DNA of 64,000 bases from Mycogone perniciosa (GCA_025331125.1 JAOALB010000046.1:278889-342888), one strand, 5' to 3'. Shown: positions 37,401-48,517, counted from the first letter of the stretch. Notes: generated by a model from the letters alone, not told the origin. Made by a program: numbers and translations.

Positions 37401-38443
37401 GACAAGGTTCTAGAATTGTCGATACCACCCGTGGATGAGGCCATACTTGTAGTGCGTGTTTGGGTGCCAGGCATCGTAGTGTAACCGCCAGTTTGAATCG
37501 GGTAGCTATTCGTGGCGGGAACGTCTGATGGCACCCGCCTGTTGGGGATAACTCGTCCACTCATCGTCTGATGAGCATCGCGGTCTTGGGGGTGGTATGA
37601 ACCGGTCATGGACATCGATCGATCGTCATGCCGTTCTGGGACCACTCTACCTTGAGCCGTCGTCCTTGCTGAATTTTGTTGAGAGTAAGGGGCTTGCCGA
37701 AAATGATTGGCGGACGACTGGTGAAAGGAGTTTGGAGTTTGCGGATACATCTGAGGCCGAGGGACCGAAGCCAGAGATTGGGATCGGTAGGGGTCACTAT
37801 TCAAAGCAGGCGCCGACCCTTCCTGATGGAATCTCTGGACTGGGTTCCTTGCACTCGCAGATGGCAAGGGTTGGCCTCGAGAATCAAGCCGTGGAGGCGG
37901 CGGACCTCCTGGCCCAGGATAAGGACGTCTCGCTTGCTGTTGCTGTTGTTGTTGTTGTTGGTGTTGCTGCTGGTGTTGGTATTGGTGTTGTTGGTGTTGT
38001 TGGTGTTGTTGGTGTTGCTGTTGCTGTTGTTGCTGTTGTTGCTGTTGCTGTTGTTGCTGCTGCTGGTGCAAATATTGCGCCTGGGGAGAAGACATCTGGT
38101 GTCCGCCAGACGCTGATCGCTGGCCCTGGTAATATCCACTGGACATATTGGGGTCGACCGGTCGGGTCCTTGAAGGCGGTTGCTCGCGATCGTTGTAGTA
38201 TCCCGGCGCAGGGCGTGGCGGTGGCTGACGATGCATCCCAGAGGTTGACGATAGGGTCTGAGTCCTGCCTTGATCTGTCATGGAGGGAGGCATGGAAGAC
38301 GAGGTCATAGTCTGGGACCTTCCGGGAGGAGGCGCGGCGCCAAATATGTTTGAGAATGCGGCATCTCGTTGATAGTTGTTCGAATCAGGATAACCCCGTT
38401 GGCGCTGAGCAGCCGCCCTAGGGTCATAATGATAATTTGACAT
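34450..38443 (-). CDS. ROM2: Rho1 guanine nucleotide exchange factor, Rom2-type (DEP-DH-PH-CNH)
   Basis: Three exons (38443-35563, 35498-34651, 34581-34450; GTAAGT and GTATGT donors) give 1286 residues. Order: low-complexity N-terminus with a poly-Gln/His/Asn tract at about 125-170; DEP domain about 400-485 (NAFSGSEAVDVLSYIIR); RhoGEF/DH about 575-765 (KRQEVISEICYTERDFVKDL, YLTKPTTRLARYPLLLENVL); PH about 800-935 (AFLFDHAVLLVRI); CNH from about 960 (LYGTDNGIYMSDR ... ALSYPWILAFEPNFIELRNI) to the end. Exon 3 restores ILFAYEDERGEDVVESIDFW. Rom2 activates Rho1 at the plasma membrane and drives the cell-wall integrity pathway and glucan synthesis. The first intron is 64 bp and the second 69 bp. 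Keeping the second intron would end the protein three codons later. Confidence 0.96.
37935..38066 (-). repeat. CAG/CAA-type tract coding poly-Gln in Rom2
   Basis: On the minus strand this is a mixed CAG/CAA/CAC/AAC run that encodes glutamine interrupted by histidine and a few tyrosines. Mixed codons lower slippage but the tract is a plausible site of length variation between strains. Confidence 0.85.
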
Positions 38444-39611
38444 GGTGATTGTGCTAGAAGCAGGCAGGTTATGTCAGAAGAACAGATAATTGACACTGTT
38501 ATCGGGAATAAGGGGGGAACAAACGGACTGAGGCGTCTCAACGGCCGCCAGCGGTCAAAAGCACAAAGCCACGGTTAATCGGGTGTTTGGGCTCGCGACG
38601 TTGACGGATGCGCCGCCGTCAGCCAACGTGGAAGACGGGGCTCGATGCCTCGACCCCAGAAACAGACGGCGGTCCCTCCTATCTAACGCTCCTCCTCCTC
38701 GATTGCAGTAAATGTGGCAGTTAGTGGCAGCAGCGCTCGTCAGCGGTGGCTCAAGCCAGCACCTACTCCAGCTGTCGAGTCCCTGCCCAATGTTATTTTT
38801 GTAGACTTGGGACTCGGGTCAGGAGTGTGTTATCAGATGAGTAGGCACGGGATGTGCGGTAGGATGGACAATTGGCGGTCGCTGACTGAGCGCAGATGGC
38901 CTTGCTGATCCAAACTGGTGCAGGCATGCACTGCACCACCACCTGACGCGATGGCGGTTGTACGATAGACTGCTGCTCTGATGCTGGATTGGCACGCTCA
39001 CTGGGCTCCAGGTCGGCTGGCTGGTTGGCTGTTCAGTTTATTACTGCTTGGCCAGGAATCGGGAGTGGTTGTGGAGGTTAGTAGGGAATACGGGTGGCGG
39101 TACGGCGTACCGTTCGGCGGCCTATCAATTGCACCGCCGCACAGCACGTTGCAGGGGCTCTGTTGCAGCCGAAAGAAGGACTTTAGTGCCCCGTTGAGCC
39201 ACATCAAATATCAAACTTTATTGAATCCACAAACCGTTGGATGCCGCAGCGCCAAAGAAGTGCACAATTCCCTCAGAGATGCCGAAATATGTCCAAGCCG
39301 TTGACTGCGTGCCTGGTATTCGTTGTTCGTTCACAAAGGAGGTGTGTAATAATACCGTTCAGCCTAATTCAAGTCGCGCATGAGCCGAGGTGGCTCCGAA
39401 CAAGGCTCCAACGGTTGCCAGCCAATCAGCTGGACGGAACGTGACACAAATCACGTGCACCATCAGGAGGACCTTGGCTTTCTCATTGGCTGCCATGACG
39501 CCAGGCCAACTTGGTACACAGGCTGCATCATCTCCAAGCTCCTACGTCGACATTTGAGAGTCGACATCATCTTTTCAAATCCAATTCGCGCCAACCGTTG
39601 CGATATTCACC
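38444..39611. promoter_or_regulatory. Divergent promoter region of ROM2 and VMA11
   Basis: No gene is supported. On the VMA11 side lie a CCAAT box (39422-39426, in GCCAATCAGC), an E-box CACGTG (39452-39457) and an ATTGG (inverted CCAAT) near 39484-39488. These match binding sites of the HAP/CBC complex and bHLH factors; use in vivo is inference. Confidence 0.4.
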
Positions 39612-40395
39612 ATGGAATCAGAGCTTGCTCCTAAGTTTGCCCCCTTCATCGGGATGGTAAGTCCCAATATGGCATCCATTCTTGGTCAAGATCCCGAGGC
39701 CTGACACGCTTTTCCAAGGGCGGCATCGCGGCAGCCATGATATTTGGATGTATGGCATCACCCTCGTCATATCAATGGCCACACCGTCCCTACTCTTGTA
39801 GAAAACGCTAACTGGATTCTCACGAAATCAGCCATTGGCGCTGCCTACGGCACAGCCAAATCCGGAATCGGCATTGCGGGCGTGGGAACATTTCGACCAG
39901 ACCTTATCATGAAGGTATATTCTACAAGCCAACCGATGTGGCTCAAGGTCGTCGACTAATGGCGATTCCAGTGCTTGATCCCCGTCGTCATGTCCGGTAT
40001 CCTCTCTGTATACTCCCTCGTCATCGCTGTCCTTATCGCTGAGGATTTGGCGGCCCCATCAACGAAGAGCTATAGCTTGTTTACGTGCGTGTCGCGAATC
40101 GAGGCTTGTTATGCCGTGGTCTAATCGTCCTTCTAGGGGTTTTATGCACCTCGGCTGTGGCATTTCTGTCGGATTGACAGGTCTCGCGGCTGGCTATTGT
40201 ATTGGAATCGTTGGCGATAATGGTGTTCGTGCTTACATGGCGCAGTCGAGGGTCTTTGTCGGCATGGTACTCATTCTCATTTTTGGGGAAGTTTTGGGCC
40301 TCTACGGGTATGTTCCAACTCCCTAAGCCAGTGAGTGCGCCGCTAATGAGTTTGACAGCCTAATCGTCGCTCTTCTCCTCAACACAAAGAGTTAA
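39612..40395 (+). CDS. VMA11: V-type ATPase proteolipid subunit c' (Vma11)
   Basis: Six exons (39612-39656, 39719-39749, 39832-39914, 39972-40084, 40137-40307, 40359-40395) join in phase to a 159-residue protein. Introns are 51-82 bp. Four membrane segments are evident: GMGGIAAAMIFGSIGAAYGT, IPVVMSGILSVYSLVIAVLI, GFMHLGCGISVGLTGLAAGY and VFVGMVLILIFGEVLGLYGL. The proton-carrying glutamate is E142 in segment four. The phrase GIGIAGVGTFRPDLIMK with CLIPVVMSGIL resembles yeast Vma11 (c') rather than Vma3 (c). It belongs to the Vo ring that pumps protons into vacuoles, Golgi and endosomes. The many tiny exons are usual for this family in fungi. Confidence 0.95.
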
Positions 40396-40992
40396 TTTTG
40401 GTGCCTTTTTTAATAAGCCAATGTCACGCAATCGTGTACAATGCACTGGTCTCAAGATATCGGGTCGTTATGAACGGCACAGGGATTTGTCTTACTAGCT
40501 TTTTGCGGCATGGCGTTACGGGATATGTAGATACTACTACTATGTGGGAAGGTAAAGTAGAGACAGTGAACTTAGCAACAAAGTCAGTTTTTACACCAAA
40601 CTGACCATCATGCTTACAATGCTAGTATTCGCGTCAGGCGGCCGCCCTTTAGTCGATGTTACTACTATAGGCTCCTGTCCTATTACTATCCAAGATGCTG
40701 GTCGCCAGCTATGGCACTAGTAGTATCCCCAACTCGAGAGTGACGAGCAGTAATGTCATGCACATCCCAGGGCCGTCTTATGATGACCAAGACAAAAGAT
40801 GCGGAAGATATAGCCACCTAAAAACAAAACAACAACACTCGAGGGAATATCATTGCCCGATCTACACAGCCGCGCCGAGATATGCGTCATGATTCATCCA
40901 AGATAAAAGAGAAAAGGAAAAGCATCGCAAGCGTGAGGAGAAGGGGCAAAAACACATGGCGTGTGGCTAATGAATGAGAGGGGAGACTGGCA
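40396..40992. other. Intergenic region between converging genes
   Basis: Lies between the 3' ends of VMA11 and the minus-strand gene that follows. No gene or repeat is supported. Confidence 0.55.
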
Positions 40993-41875
40993 TCACAACA
41001 GACGCCCGCCAATGCGTCGTAACAACTTCTTTCGCTGGCCATGGTCCACGTCTCGGCGATAACGGGTCCAATTTCTCTCACGTTCGTCCCGGTCCTTCAT
41101 GTGCGCTATGGCCTCGTTAGCATTAAGAATCGGCCTTCAGGAAGGACTTGTGAGCGGACCTAATAGCCAATCCCATTGCCTATCTTCCCTTTGGAGTACA
41201 TCCTCTCCAGTCTCACGTGCCAGTCTCTCACGGCGTGCTTCGGCGGCAGCCTGCTCACCAACCAAATACGGATCCTCCAGGGGCCGGAAGATAGTCCCGC
41301 GATTGGCGTCGTTTTGTCTTTCTATCGTTTGATCCTGACTGCCAGTTCCATAACGTCTCAGGGACTGCTCCACCACTCGGTGCCTTCCATCAATGACCCT
41401 TCGTTCTGCTACATTGCGGTAATGACGCGCCGCCGGAGCGTTGGCCGTCGACCATGTAGGAATGCGGAAGTTGTGTATGTTTGGAATACCTTGCGGCGGG
41501 GCCGGCGGAATGGGCGGCAAGCCAATTGATTGCTCCCGGGCCGTTGAGTTTTGAGATGGGAATGGTTGTCCATCCGTCACTGTCGAAGGACCTCGAGAAA
41601 CGGCGGCGGAGTAGGCAGGAGTAGCTTCGACATATGCAGCTGTGGAGTGGTAGGAAGGTGCCTCAGAAACTGTATTTGTTTTAGTAAAGACGGTAATGGT
41701 ATGCTGTTGTGAGGTAGCAGGTTCGCCAACTTGAATAGCGCCGAATTTTGCAAGTATGGCACTTTTGAATAAAATATGACCGGTTTTACTCACCATACGA
41801 GGGGGCTGCTGAGCGAATCGACGCAGTCTCAAAGTCCTCAGCGCTATAGCGAGAAGTAGCAATCGGCCCCGTCAT
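40993..41875 (-). CDS. Conserved fungal protein of unknown function (RQWDWLL motif)
   Basis: Three exons (41875-41794, 41669-41160, 41105-40993) give 234 residues. Exon 1 reads MTGPIATSRYSAEDFETASI and joins at PSYVSEAPSYHS. The middle is Ser/Pro/Thr-rich and disordered. The C-terminal third is charged: PLEDPYLVGEQAAAEARRER, then a ...DRQWDWLL-AHMKDRDERERNWTRYRRD helix restored by the last splice (GTCCGC donor at 41159, CTAAC branch, TAG acceptor). I recall similar proteins in Aspergillus with the same three-part layout, without known function. No membrane segment or signal peptide. Keeping the last intron replaces the charged tail by GPLTSPS, so the weak donor could give two isoforms. Confidence 0.85.
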
Positions 41876-44503
41876 GGTGATGATAATGAGATGATAGTGA
41901 GGTTAACGCGCAGGCGTGAGAAAGAAAGACAGAGGGTGGCAGTTTGAGCATGTGTCCAGGTTCTACCACCTAATATATCATGAAATCAGAGTGTCGTAGC
42001 AATCAAGGTGAGACTAGATAACATGGTAGACTCAATCCGCCGAGGTTATGGCAGTAGAAGAGCCTCCCTTGGCGGGAGGGGGAGCGGTTATACCAACCCG
42101 GTCCCGCGACTGGAGGACAAGACGATGAGTTAGTTTCTGTGGAACACGTCCATAACCAGGCGTTCGAATGAATCCACCGGCTTTCTGCATGTACGGAGTA
42201 TGTACGTACTCGTACATAAGGTGGGTGGAAACGCAAGGGGTAAACGGGCAAATCATACATACATTGAGGAGTTGCGGGTCAAGAAGCCCGCGCCTCGCCG
42301 AGTCAAAGGCAGGTAGTATGTGTGTACTGGGAGACCAGCAAACAAAATCGATCTCCTCCGCTCGCTGGGCAAAAGTCTACCCGGTATATCCGATAATTAG
42401 GGCGCTGTCGATTTTGGCTGAACAGAACCAGGAGAGCATTTGGTGCGGTGGTTGCTGGCACGCGACAGGACGGTTCTTATTTATACATCCATGGATGACC
42501 ACAGAGAAGCGGTTGAATCGACAAGCGGCTGAGGCCTTGAGGGAGCACAGCCAAGTCCCACCACCACATGCCACATATCAGGTACCCTGCTCTATCACTG
42601 GCACGGACGTACTGAGTTCGAGGCTTGCCATGGTGGGAGCTTCTCGACCGCCTAGGTACAGAGCAAGAGGCGTCGTACGTACCCCATACATACCCCGTAC
42701 ATACGAGCTATCACCCTATCTAGCCCAGTCCTCTTACGAATTAGTAGTAGTACTATTAGGTACCTCTGTACTCCGTACAACTTGGATGCGCAGCGCATGC
42801 ATTGCTGAGCCACGAGTAAAGTACCCGGTGGTAGAGTGGAGTCTTTCGATGTGCTAGTCCTGCATCATGGCGCTGAGTAGATCAAGCAATCCGAATCGCT
42901 CGCTTTAGGAACAGCCTAACAGTTGGTTACGAGGCTACTGGGTAGCGGGTAGTATTCTGCTGATAGCGACGAGGAGCGTTTGTTATGGAACTACTCCGTA
43001 CTGATGTGCGTAAAATCACATGGAAGCTTCCAAAGCTAACACCGTTAGCCCGTCTTTGCTCGTGGAGGTGGGATGGCGGGGTCGTGTGCCACTTCAGGGA
43101 GTTTGTGGCGGAGGTGGGCGGTGTGGTGGGGTGTGGGATGCGAATGCAGATGAATACCTAATATCTCTCGAACAAACAATGGACACGCACGCAATACAAG
43201 CTATTAAATGTAACTACCTACTGCATGCATTAGGAACTACTTAACCTTAGATACCTGCATTAAGAGCCAGTAATATTTCTATGTACTTTTCAGCCGCCGA
43301 GCCCTATGGCAAAGTGGGAAAATAAAGGCTCACTTCTACCTAAACTACTCCAGTTGTCCTGCCCGCCTGTTCATAGAGGTAGTGATGATTACTTACCTAT
43401 GCTGCGCAGATTGGGTAGTGTAATCTAAGTACCTGGCCGACTACTCCAAGGCAAGTTATTGATTTTACTCAAAGCCAACAACTACCTCACTACTGTGGGG
43501 ACTTTATACCTATGGACTTGGCATGATGGATGACGCAGTCTTGCCCCAACAATGAGTGCTGCGGCACGTTATTCGCTCTATTGTGTCCGACCTTAACTAC
43601 TAGATACTAGGTAGTTTAAGGGTACAGCTGTGGGAGTGGTATTTGGAGCAAGATGCCTTGAATTAAGTCCAAATGTCTGCCTCTGGGGCCCCGGCCGCCT
43701 AAAACTCTCATCTCTTCTCTATATGTGAGTTCTGCCATGAGACAACTTACCTATCTTGGCCATGCGTGTTTTCTGCATAGAGTCCCCTTTTCCTGTTCCT
43801 GGAGGGGCTGTATACACACTTACGTGCTCCGTTTCTTACTACCTGGTACCTAGGTATTGGGTCACACGAGTACTTCGTACTTCGTACACCCGAGGAAACT
43901 TGGGAATATACGAAGTATATGTGGCTTACTAACCTATTTTTGCGTATCGTTTAATACCTACCTGTACTCCGTAGATGCAGGTTTAGGTGTTCCCTCTGTC
44001 ATAGGCGATTAGAGAGGCACTACGGAGTACTCCGAACTTCGTAGTTCTAATACTAGTACCAGCATATACCCCAAGTTTATTAACGCAGACTACGAAGTAT
44101 TATGACTTTGTACGGAGTAATTAAACTGGAAACCACACTAAAAAGAAGAGGAGTAAGACCATAAACAAATAATATGTAGATATAGCATGGCAGTAATACC
44201 GCTACTTCTGCTTGGTACCTGGTAATAGATACCAAACGAGGTACTTCGTAGATACTATATATCTAGCAGGTGCTACTAAATTAAATATGGAGACCCATAA
44301 TTCATGTCGCGTGTAGAACGCGGCTTGCCAGTGTTAATTGAGATCGCACTACGGAGTACTCCGTACTCCGTATTACTACCACCATCGAGGTAGTATCACA
44401 TCTAGAACTTATATCTACCTGTGATCCAAAAGGCAAATACGGAGCAGCTTCTACACCTTAGCGCAATAGTGGCATTTCGTCAGGTTGCACTGCTATTGGA
44501 ATA
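41876..44503. other. Gene-free island of 2.6 kb with many GTAC-heptamer elements
   Basis: A 229-codon open frame at 42168-42857 has no domain-like pattern and is judged spurious. GTAC-heptamer copies are common in the right half: 43870-43887, 44021-44034, about 44090-44126 and 44350-44372. The Nse4 promoter must lie at the right end. No transposon ends are seen. Confidence 0.6.
44350..44372. repeat. GTAC-heptamer array with palindrome
   Basis: Reads TAC-GGA-GTAC-TCC-GTAC, then TCC-GTA: a purine-to-pyrimidine switch at the dyad followed by one more pyrimidine unit. Confidence 0.9.
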
Positions 44504-45953
44504 ATGGACTTACTAGCCACTATGCCGAATCGTGTATCCGGCTTCCCGGGCGAGCAGTCTCCCTCTCCAAGTCCGTCACCATCATCCCAGCAGACCACCG
44601 CCGCGCGACAGAGTTTAGCCATGAGACAAAGAGAGGATGCTCGCAGCTTCTCGGGGACCAAGAGGAAGCGCACAAACACTACCAGTGGAGAGTCATCTAA
44701 CATTCGTCGGAGGACACAGGAACCAGAGTCTGATGATGATGATAATAGTCGCGATTCCGACGATATTTATGACCCAGACCAGCCACTGGAAGAGCGTCGC
44801 AAAGTCCAGCAAGGGTTCAGAGATCTCCTCCGCGAAATCACAGAGAATAGTGAAGAGTACCTTCAAGGAGATTCTCACGGTCTCCATGAAGCAATTATAC
44901 GGGCAAATGAATTATCCAAGCAGGTGCGACAAACAACGGAAGCCACCATTGACTCGAGGCTGCTTGTCAGCACGACCGACCTGTCGTACCGCAAAACGTT
45001 GCGCTTGACCCAAGGTAGCCTATCGCAAGGAATCGACGTCGATGAGTTCGTCTCCAAATGCATCGCATATATGCGACAAGGAGGAGGTATTGCCGATGAC
45101 AACGCTCTTGAGTTATCCAGCACACAGCGACAGCGAAGGAGGGTGTCTCGAGGCCGGGGCGATGATGACGACAATGATGATGTCGGTGATGAAGGAGACA
45201 TGATGAATTGGCCACACCTAGGGAGTTTCGCTTGTCTGCCACATATTCGAAGACCTGCTCTTCCCGGTTTTCTTCTGGGTCCATTGTCAGTGGAAAAGAA
45301 AGTGCGAAGGGTAGCAAAGCGAAGTGCACCATTCCGCCCTAATACCTTGATCGAAACAAGGCCTGAGGTGCTCAACGTGGAAGATCTCGCTAAAAAAGAA
45401 AATGACTTGACGGCAATATGCGGAAAGATTCTCCAGCAACTATACAAAATCCAGGCCGATACGCAGGAGACGGTAGCGGAGTTGATCGAAGATGACATGG
45501 ATGACGAAGAGAAGACTAGAATCATGCACCAACATGGTCTACGGAGCACAGGTGGGATCGACCTGATGAGATTCGTTGTCAATCCAAGATCCTTCGGGCA
45601 AACTGTTGAGAACTTGTTCTATGTCAGCTTTCTCATTCGAGATGGGAGAGTCGAGATTGACTTTGACCAGTTTGATCTCCCAGCCTTAGGTAAGCCTTCT
45701 ATCGCCATACCCAAGAGCCAACCGCAGTTTATCTTCTTTCTTGTTTCTGACCTCCCATTCAGCACCAGTGGATCGAGATGCAGACGATGACGGAGCAGCT
45801 CGTCAAGGTGCTTCTAAACACCAAGCCATTTTGTCCATGGATATGGTCACCTGGCGTGATATTATAGAAACGTTCAACTTAATGGAGCCAATGATCGACC
45901 ATAGACAAGAATCTAGCACATCAGGCCCTGGAGCAAGGGGTTGGTATAGCTAG
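44504..45953 (+). CDS. NSE4: Nse4, kleisin subunit of the Smc5/6 complex
   Basis: Two exons (44504-45689, 45763-45953; donor GTAAGC, CATTCAG acceptor) give 458 residues. The N-terminus is Ser/Pro-rich and acidic with a basic patch (GTKRKR). The kleisin N-terminal helix region is visible in VQQGFRDLLREITENSEEYL and HEAIIRANELSKQVRQTTEA. The conserved C-terminal winged-helix part is LMRFVVNPRSFGQTVENLFY, VSFLIRDGRVEIDF and, after the intron, ILSMDMVTWRDIIETFNLMEP with the family-like end GARGWYS. Nse4 bridges the Smc5 and Smc6 heads with Nse1 and Nse3 and is essential for repair of damaged forks. ATG 44522 is an alternative start. Confidence 0.94.
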
Positions 45954-46594
45954 GACGTCATGATTGTCATTGCTTTTGGGCTCGCATTCAGCAACAATGT
46001 CTAGAAATCTCTGCTCATGAGCCACGCAACATTGGTCACTCAAAGAAAGGGGCAAAGGCGCAGTGGAATGACTACAAAGACCAGTACGTGCTATGTGGTT
46101 TCTAATTTGGACACCCTTTCAACAAAGAAGTCAATGCAGCGCTGCATGCTGATGTTATTTCTTGCCCGCCTCGAGACCTTAGGATGCACCACAATGTGAC
46201 TTTAGCGTTGTACCTCCTTTGTCCTGCAGTGCCACTCCATGTATTAGAACAAGAAAGGATGCCTTGATTTACAGAGTTTGTGTGGGCTTGAACAATGACT
46301 TTTCTTTGAGCAAGCGGTGGGCATTGGGGCAAGCCGAGGTGTTCCATGTTAGAAGCTCGCTTCTTTTCCGGCCCATAAGCTACTTTTGTCCACTTCCTCT
46401 GACCCATCTTAAAACGCGAGCAAAGGTTGTTTTGCCTATCATAGACAAGGCCAATCCGTTCCTCATTTGCAACTTGGGAAGCACTTCCATATCTAGCAAC
46501 GCAGCACCGAAGCACATCCGTCTCATTATCCAAGACCTTTCCCCAATCAACACGTTGGCCACCAGAATTTCCGAGACTCTTACCAAGCTCCACC
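45954..46594. other. Intergenic region
   Basis: Between Nse4 and the Glu-rich gene on the same strand. Open frames on both strands (for example minus 46102-46644) overlap each other and have no family resemblance. Confidence 0.5.
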
Positions 46595-48517
46595 ATGTCC
46601 GGCAGCGATGAAATCGATATTTTGCGATTGGGGGAAAAGACCAACCCTCAAACAGTCAATACGACGTGTGAAAATGAATCGAGAGACTCAAGCTACAATG
46701 AGTCCAGGGATACTGATCATGGAGATACGTTCGGTCTTCGCCCTGATGACGTAGGACATGAGTTTGATCTTAGTGAAGAGATGATGGAAACGTTGTTGTC
46801 CCGCAAGATGAAGAATGTGGTGAAAGGGCGGCAAACTCGTCGGAATCATATGGTAGATGAAAAATCTCCCGATTTCTCCTCCTCTGCATGGGGCCTCCAG
46901 CTGGGAGATATACATTCGCCAGACATGAATCTAAAATCATCGGCACAACGGAAAGAGCAGGAGAAAGAACAGGGGTGGGCAGTTGAAGTAAAGCAAGAAC
47001 AGGTGCAAGAGGAAGTGCAAGCGGAAGAGAAAAGGGTACAAGAAGAGGAAGAGGAAGAGGAAGAGGGAGTGCAAAATGAGGTAAAAGAGGAAGAGGAAAA
47101 TAAAGAGGAAGGGGAAGAGGAAGAAATACAAGAGGAAGTGCAAGAGGAAGAGATGCAAGAGAAGATGCAGGAAAAGGAAGAGAATGGGGTGCAAGAGGTG
47201 CAAGAGGTGCAAGAGGTGCAAGAGGTGCAAGAGGTGCAAGAGGTGCAAGAGAAGGAGGACAAGAAGGAGGACAAGAAGGCCAAGAAGGAGGCCAAAAAGG
47301 GACGGCAAAAGGAAAATCTAGAGAGTCTGGTGCTTGAGGATAGGGCAGTGCAGGAACCCCTCGACACCGAACAAGAGCCCCCATTATCGCATGGAAACAA
47401 AGGATATATACCCGAAATGGCAACAGTGAGCCCTCGAATAGGGGCTTACAGCCCAACCGACCCTACAACAGTATGTGGCAGCTCCGCGTTGACCACGATG
47501 AACAAACAAGTCGATCCTGCACCGGAGGAAGTCAGCTCCTTGGCGAAGAGCGAGGTCGGATCCTTGCCAGAAGGAGCGTCTGTCTCCCTAGTCAACAATG
47601 CAAGAGCCAGCAATTCTGTAATGACCGAAGCAGATGGCGATAATCAAGTGCTTGACTCCACTTTGGAAGGCAACGTTTATTCCGGTCGAAGAGAAGAGGT
47701 CGACGCTGGGCTGAAGGAGGAGAGTGGTACCGCAATAGGACAAGCAGTCATCCCTATACGGCATGATGCTACCCAGGAAGAAGTCCATTCTATTGCTGGA
47801 GAAGTCAACTCTGTTATTGATGTTGAAGCTCCCAACCCGGAGGAAGCACCAGGACTCCGAGAGCTTCGTGACGAGAATACACAACTAAAACAGCGACTGG
47901 ATGCCACTGAGAAGGAAAAGCTAGAACTCGAGGTCTCTATGGATGCGCGTGGTGTGGACAATCCATTGCCCAGACAGATTTGGGTTGATCAGGACTCTGG
48001 GTGGGCTTCTGTGATCCATCGGACCAACAGGTATCCATTGATATCCTATTTCATGGATAATATTCAAGTATGGCTACATTTCTTGAAGTTTGTCGCCTTG
48101 GGTATTCTAAGGCTAATTCACCTAATCATGGTACGGTCGGTTGATACTATACAGTACTGTTGCTGTAAGATGCTTGGCAGTCACCTGGACTTTCTGGAGC
48201 GCCTGAAACTTGAGGCGCGTCCCATGAAGACCCTAACGCCATGGGACGTGATGCGTCTCGCGAGACACCTTGCGATATTTCTCACAGCGTGGAAGTACGC
48301 GTCGCTCGAACGTGAGAGGGCCATTTGGATTCAGGCGAACGCCCTGTCGAGGGAGTACATGTTGGAGTATGCGACCAGGGGGCGATGGGCTCGTGTGGTG
48401 GAACTACTTCAGCTCCTAGGACCGCTTTCCGATGTCTGGTTGGTGTGTATATTACGGCTGATTCAAGTGGTTGAGGAAAGTTGGCGATTAGGTTGTCGAT
48501 TGCTGTGGCGAGAGTGA
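46595..48517 (+). CDS. Glu-rich protein with VQE tandem repeat and hydrophobic C-terminal region, unknown function
   Basis: One open frame of 640 residues. Residues about 120-245 are extremely Glu/Gln-rich, end in VQE repeated seven times, then turn into a Lys-rich patch (KEDKKAKKEAKKGRQKEN). This predicts a long charged helix or coiled coil. A short leucine-zipper-like segment (LRELRDENTQLKQRLDATEK) lies near residue 428. From about 485 on the character changes: a hydrophobic stretch (VWLHFLKFVALGILRLIHLI) that could cross or lie on a membrane, and a helical tail rich in Leu, Arg and Trp. I do not recognise the family. The clear change of composition and the intact length support a real gene; an intron could be hidden in it. 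Confidence 0.7.
   Translation: MSGSDEIDILRLGEKTNPQTVNTTCENESRDSSYNESRDTDHGDTFGLRPDDVGHEFDLSEEMMETLLSRKMKNVVKGRQTRRNHMVDEKSPDFSSSAWGLQLGDIHSPDMNLKSSAQRKEQEKEQGWAVEVKQEQVQEEVQAEEKRVQEEEEEEEEGVQNEVKEEEENKEEGEEEEIQEEVQEEEMQEKMQEKEENGVQEVQEVQEVQEVQEVQEVQEKEDKKEDKKAKKEAKKGRQKENLESLVLEDRAVQEPLDTEQEPPLSHGNKGYIPEMATVSPRIGAYSPTDPTTVCGSSALTTMNKQVDPAPEEVSSLAKSEVGSLPEGASVSLVNNARASNSVMTEADGDNQVLDSTLEGNVYSGRREEVDAGLKEESGTAIGQAVIPIRHDATQEEVHSIAGEVNSVIDVEAPNPEEAPGLRELRDENTQLKQRLDATEKEKLELEVSMDARGVDNPLPRQIWVDQDSGWASVIHRTNRYPLISYFMDNIQVWLHFLKFVALGILRLIHLIMVRSVDTIQYCCCKMLGSHLDFLERLKLEARPMKTLTPWDVMRLARHLAIFLTAWKYASLERERAIWIQANALSREYMLEYATRGRWARVVELLQLLGPLSDVWLVCILRLIQVVEESWRLGCRLLWRE
47192..47245 (+). repeat. Six perfect copies of a 9-bp unit coding QEV
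   Basis: The unit CAAGAGGTG is repeated six times without a mismatch, plus a diverged edge on each side. Perfect identity at DNA level points to recent slippage expansion. Confidence 0.9.

Noticed and set aside
37676..38116. Plus-strand frame with a long Leu/Val run
   Set aside because: It is the shadow of the poly-Gln tract of ROM2 on the other strand.
42043..42170. tRNA with intron suggested by GCGTTCGAATGAATCC
   Set aside because: The T-stem does not pair and there is no matching 5' acceptor strand.
43870..44372. RIP as the source of the GGA/GAA and TCC/TTC linker difference
   Set aside because: The C that changes is followed by C, not A, so it lacks the CpA context of classical RIP, and flanking genes show no AT-rich decay.
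46102..46644. 180-codon minus-strand frame after NSE4
   Set aside because: Overlaps the start of the Glu-rich gene and a plus-strand frame, with no family resemblance.
46770..47456. Minus-strand Leu/Pro/Ser-rich frames
   Set aside because: They mirror the Glu-rich coding strand and have no independent signals.
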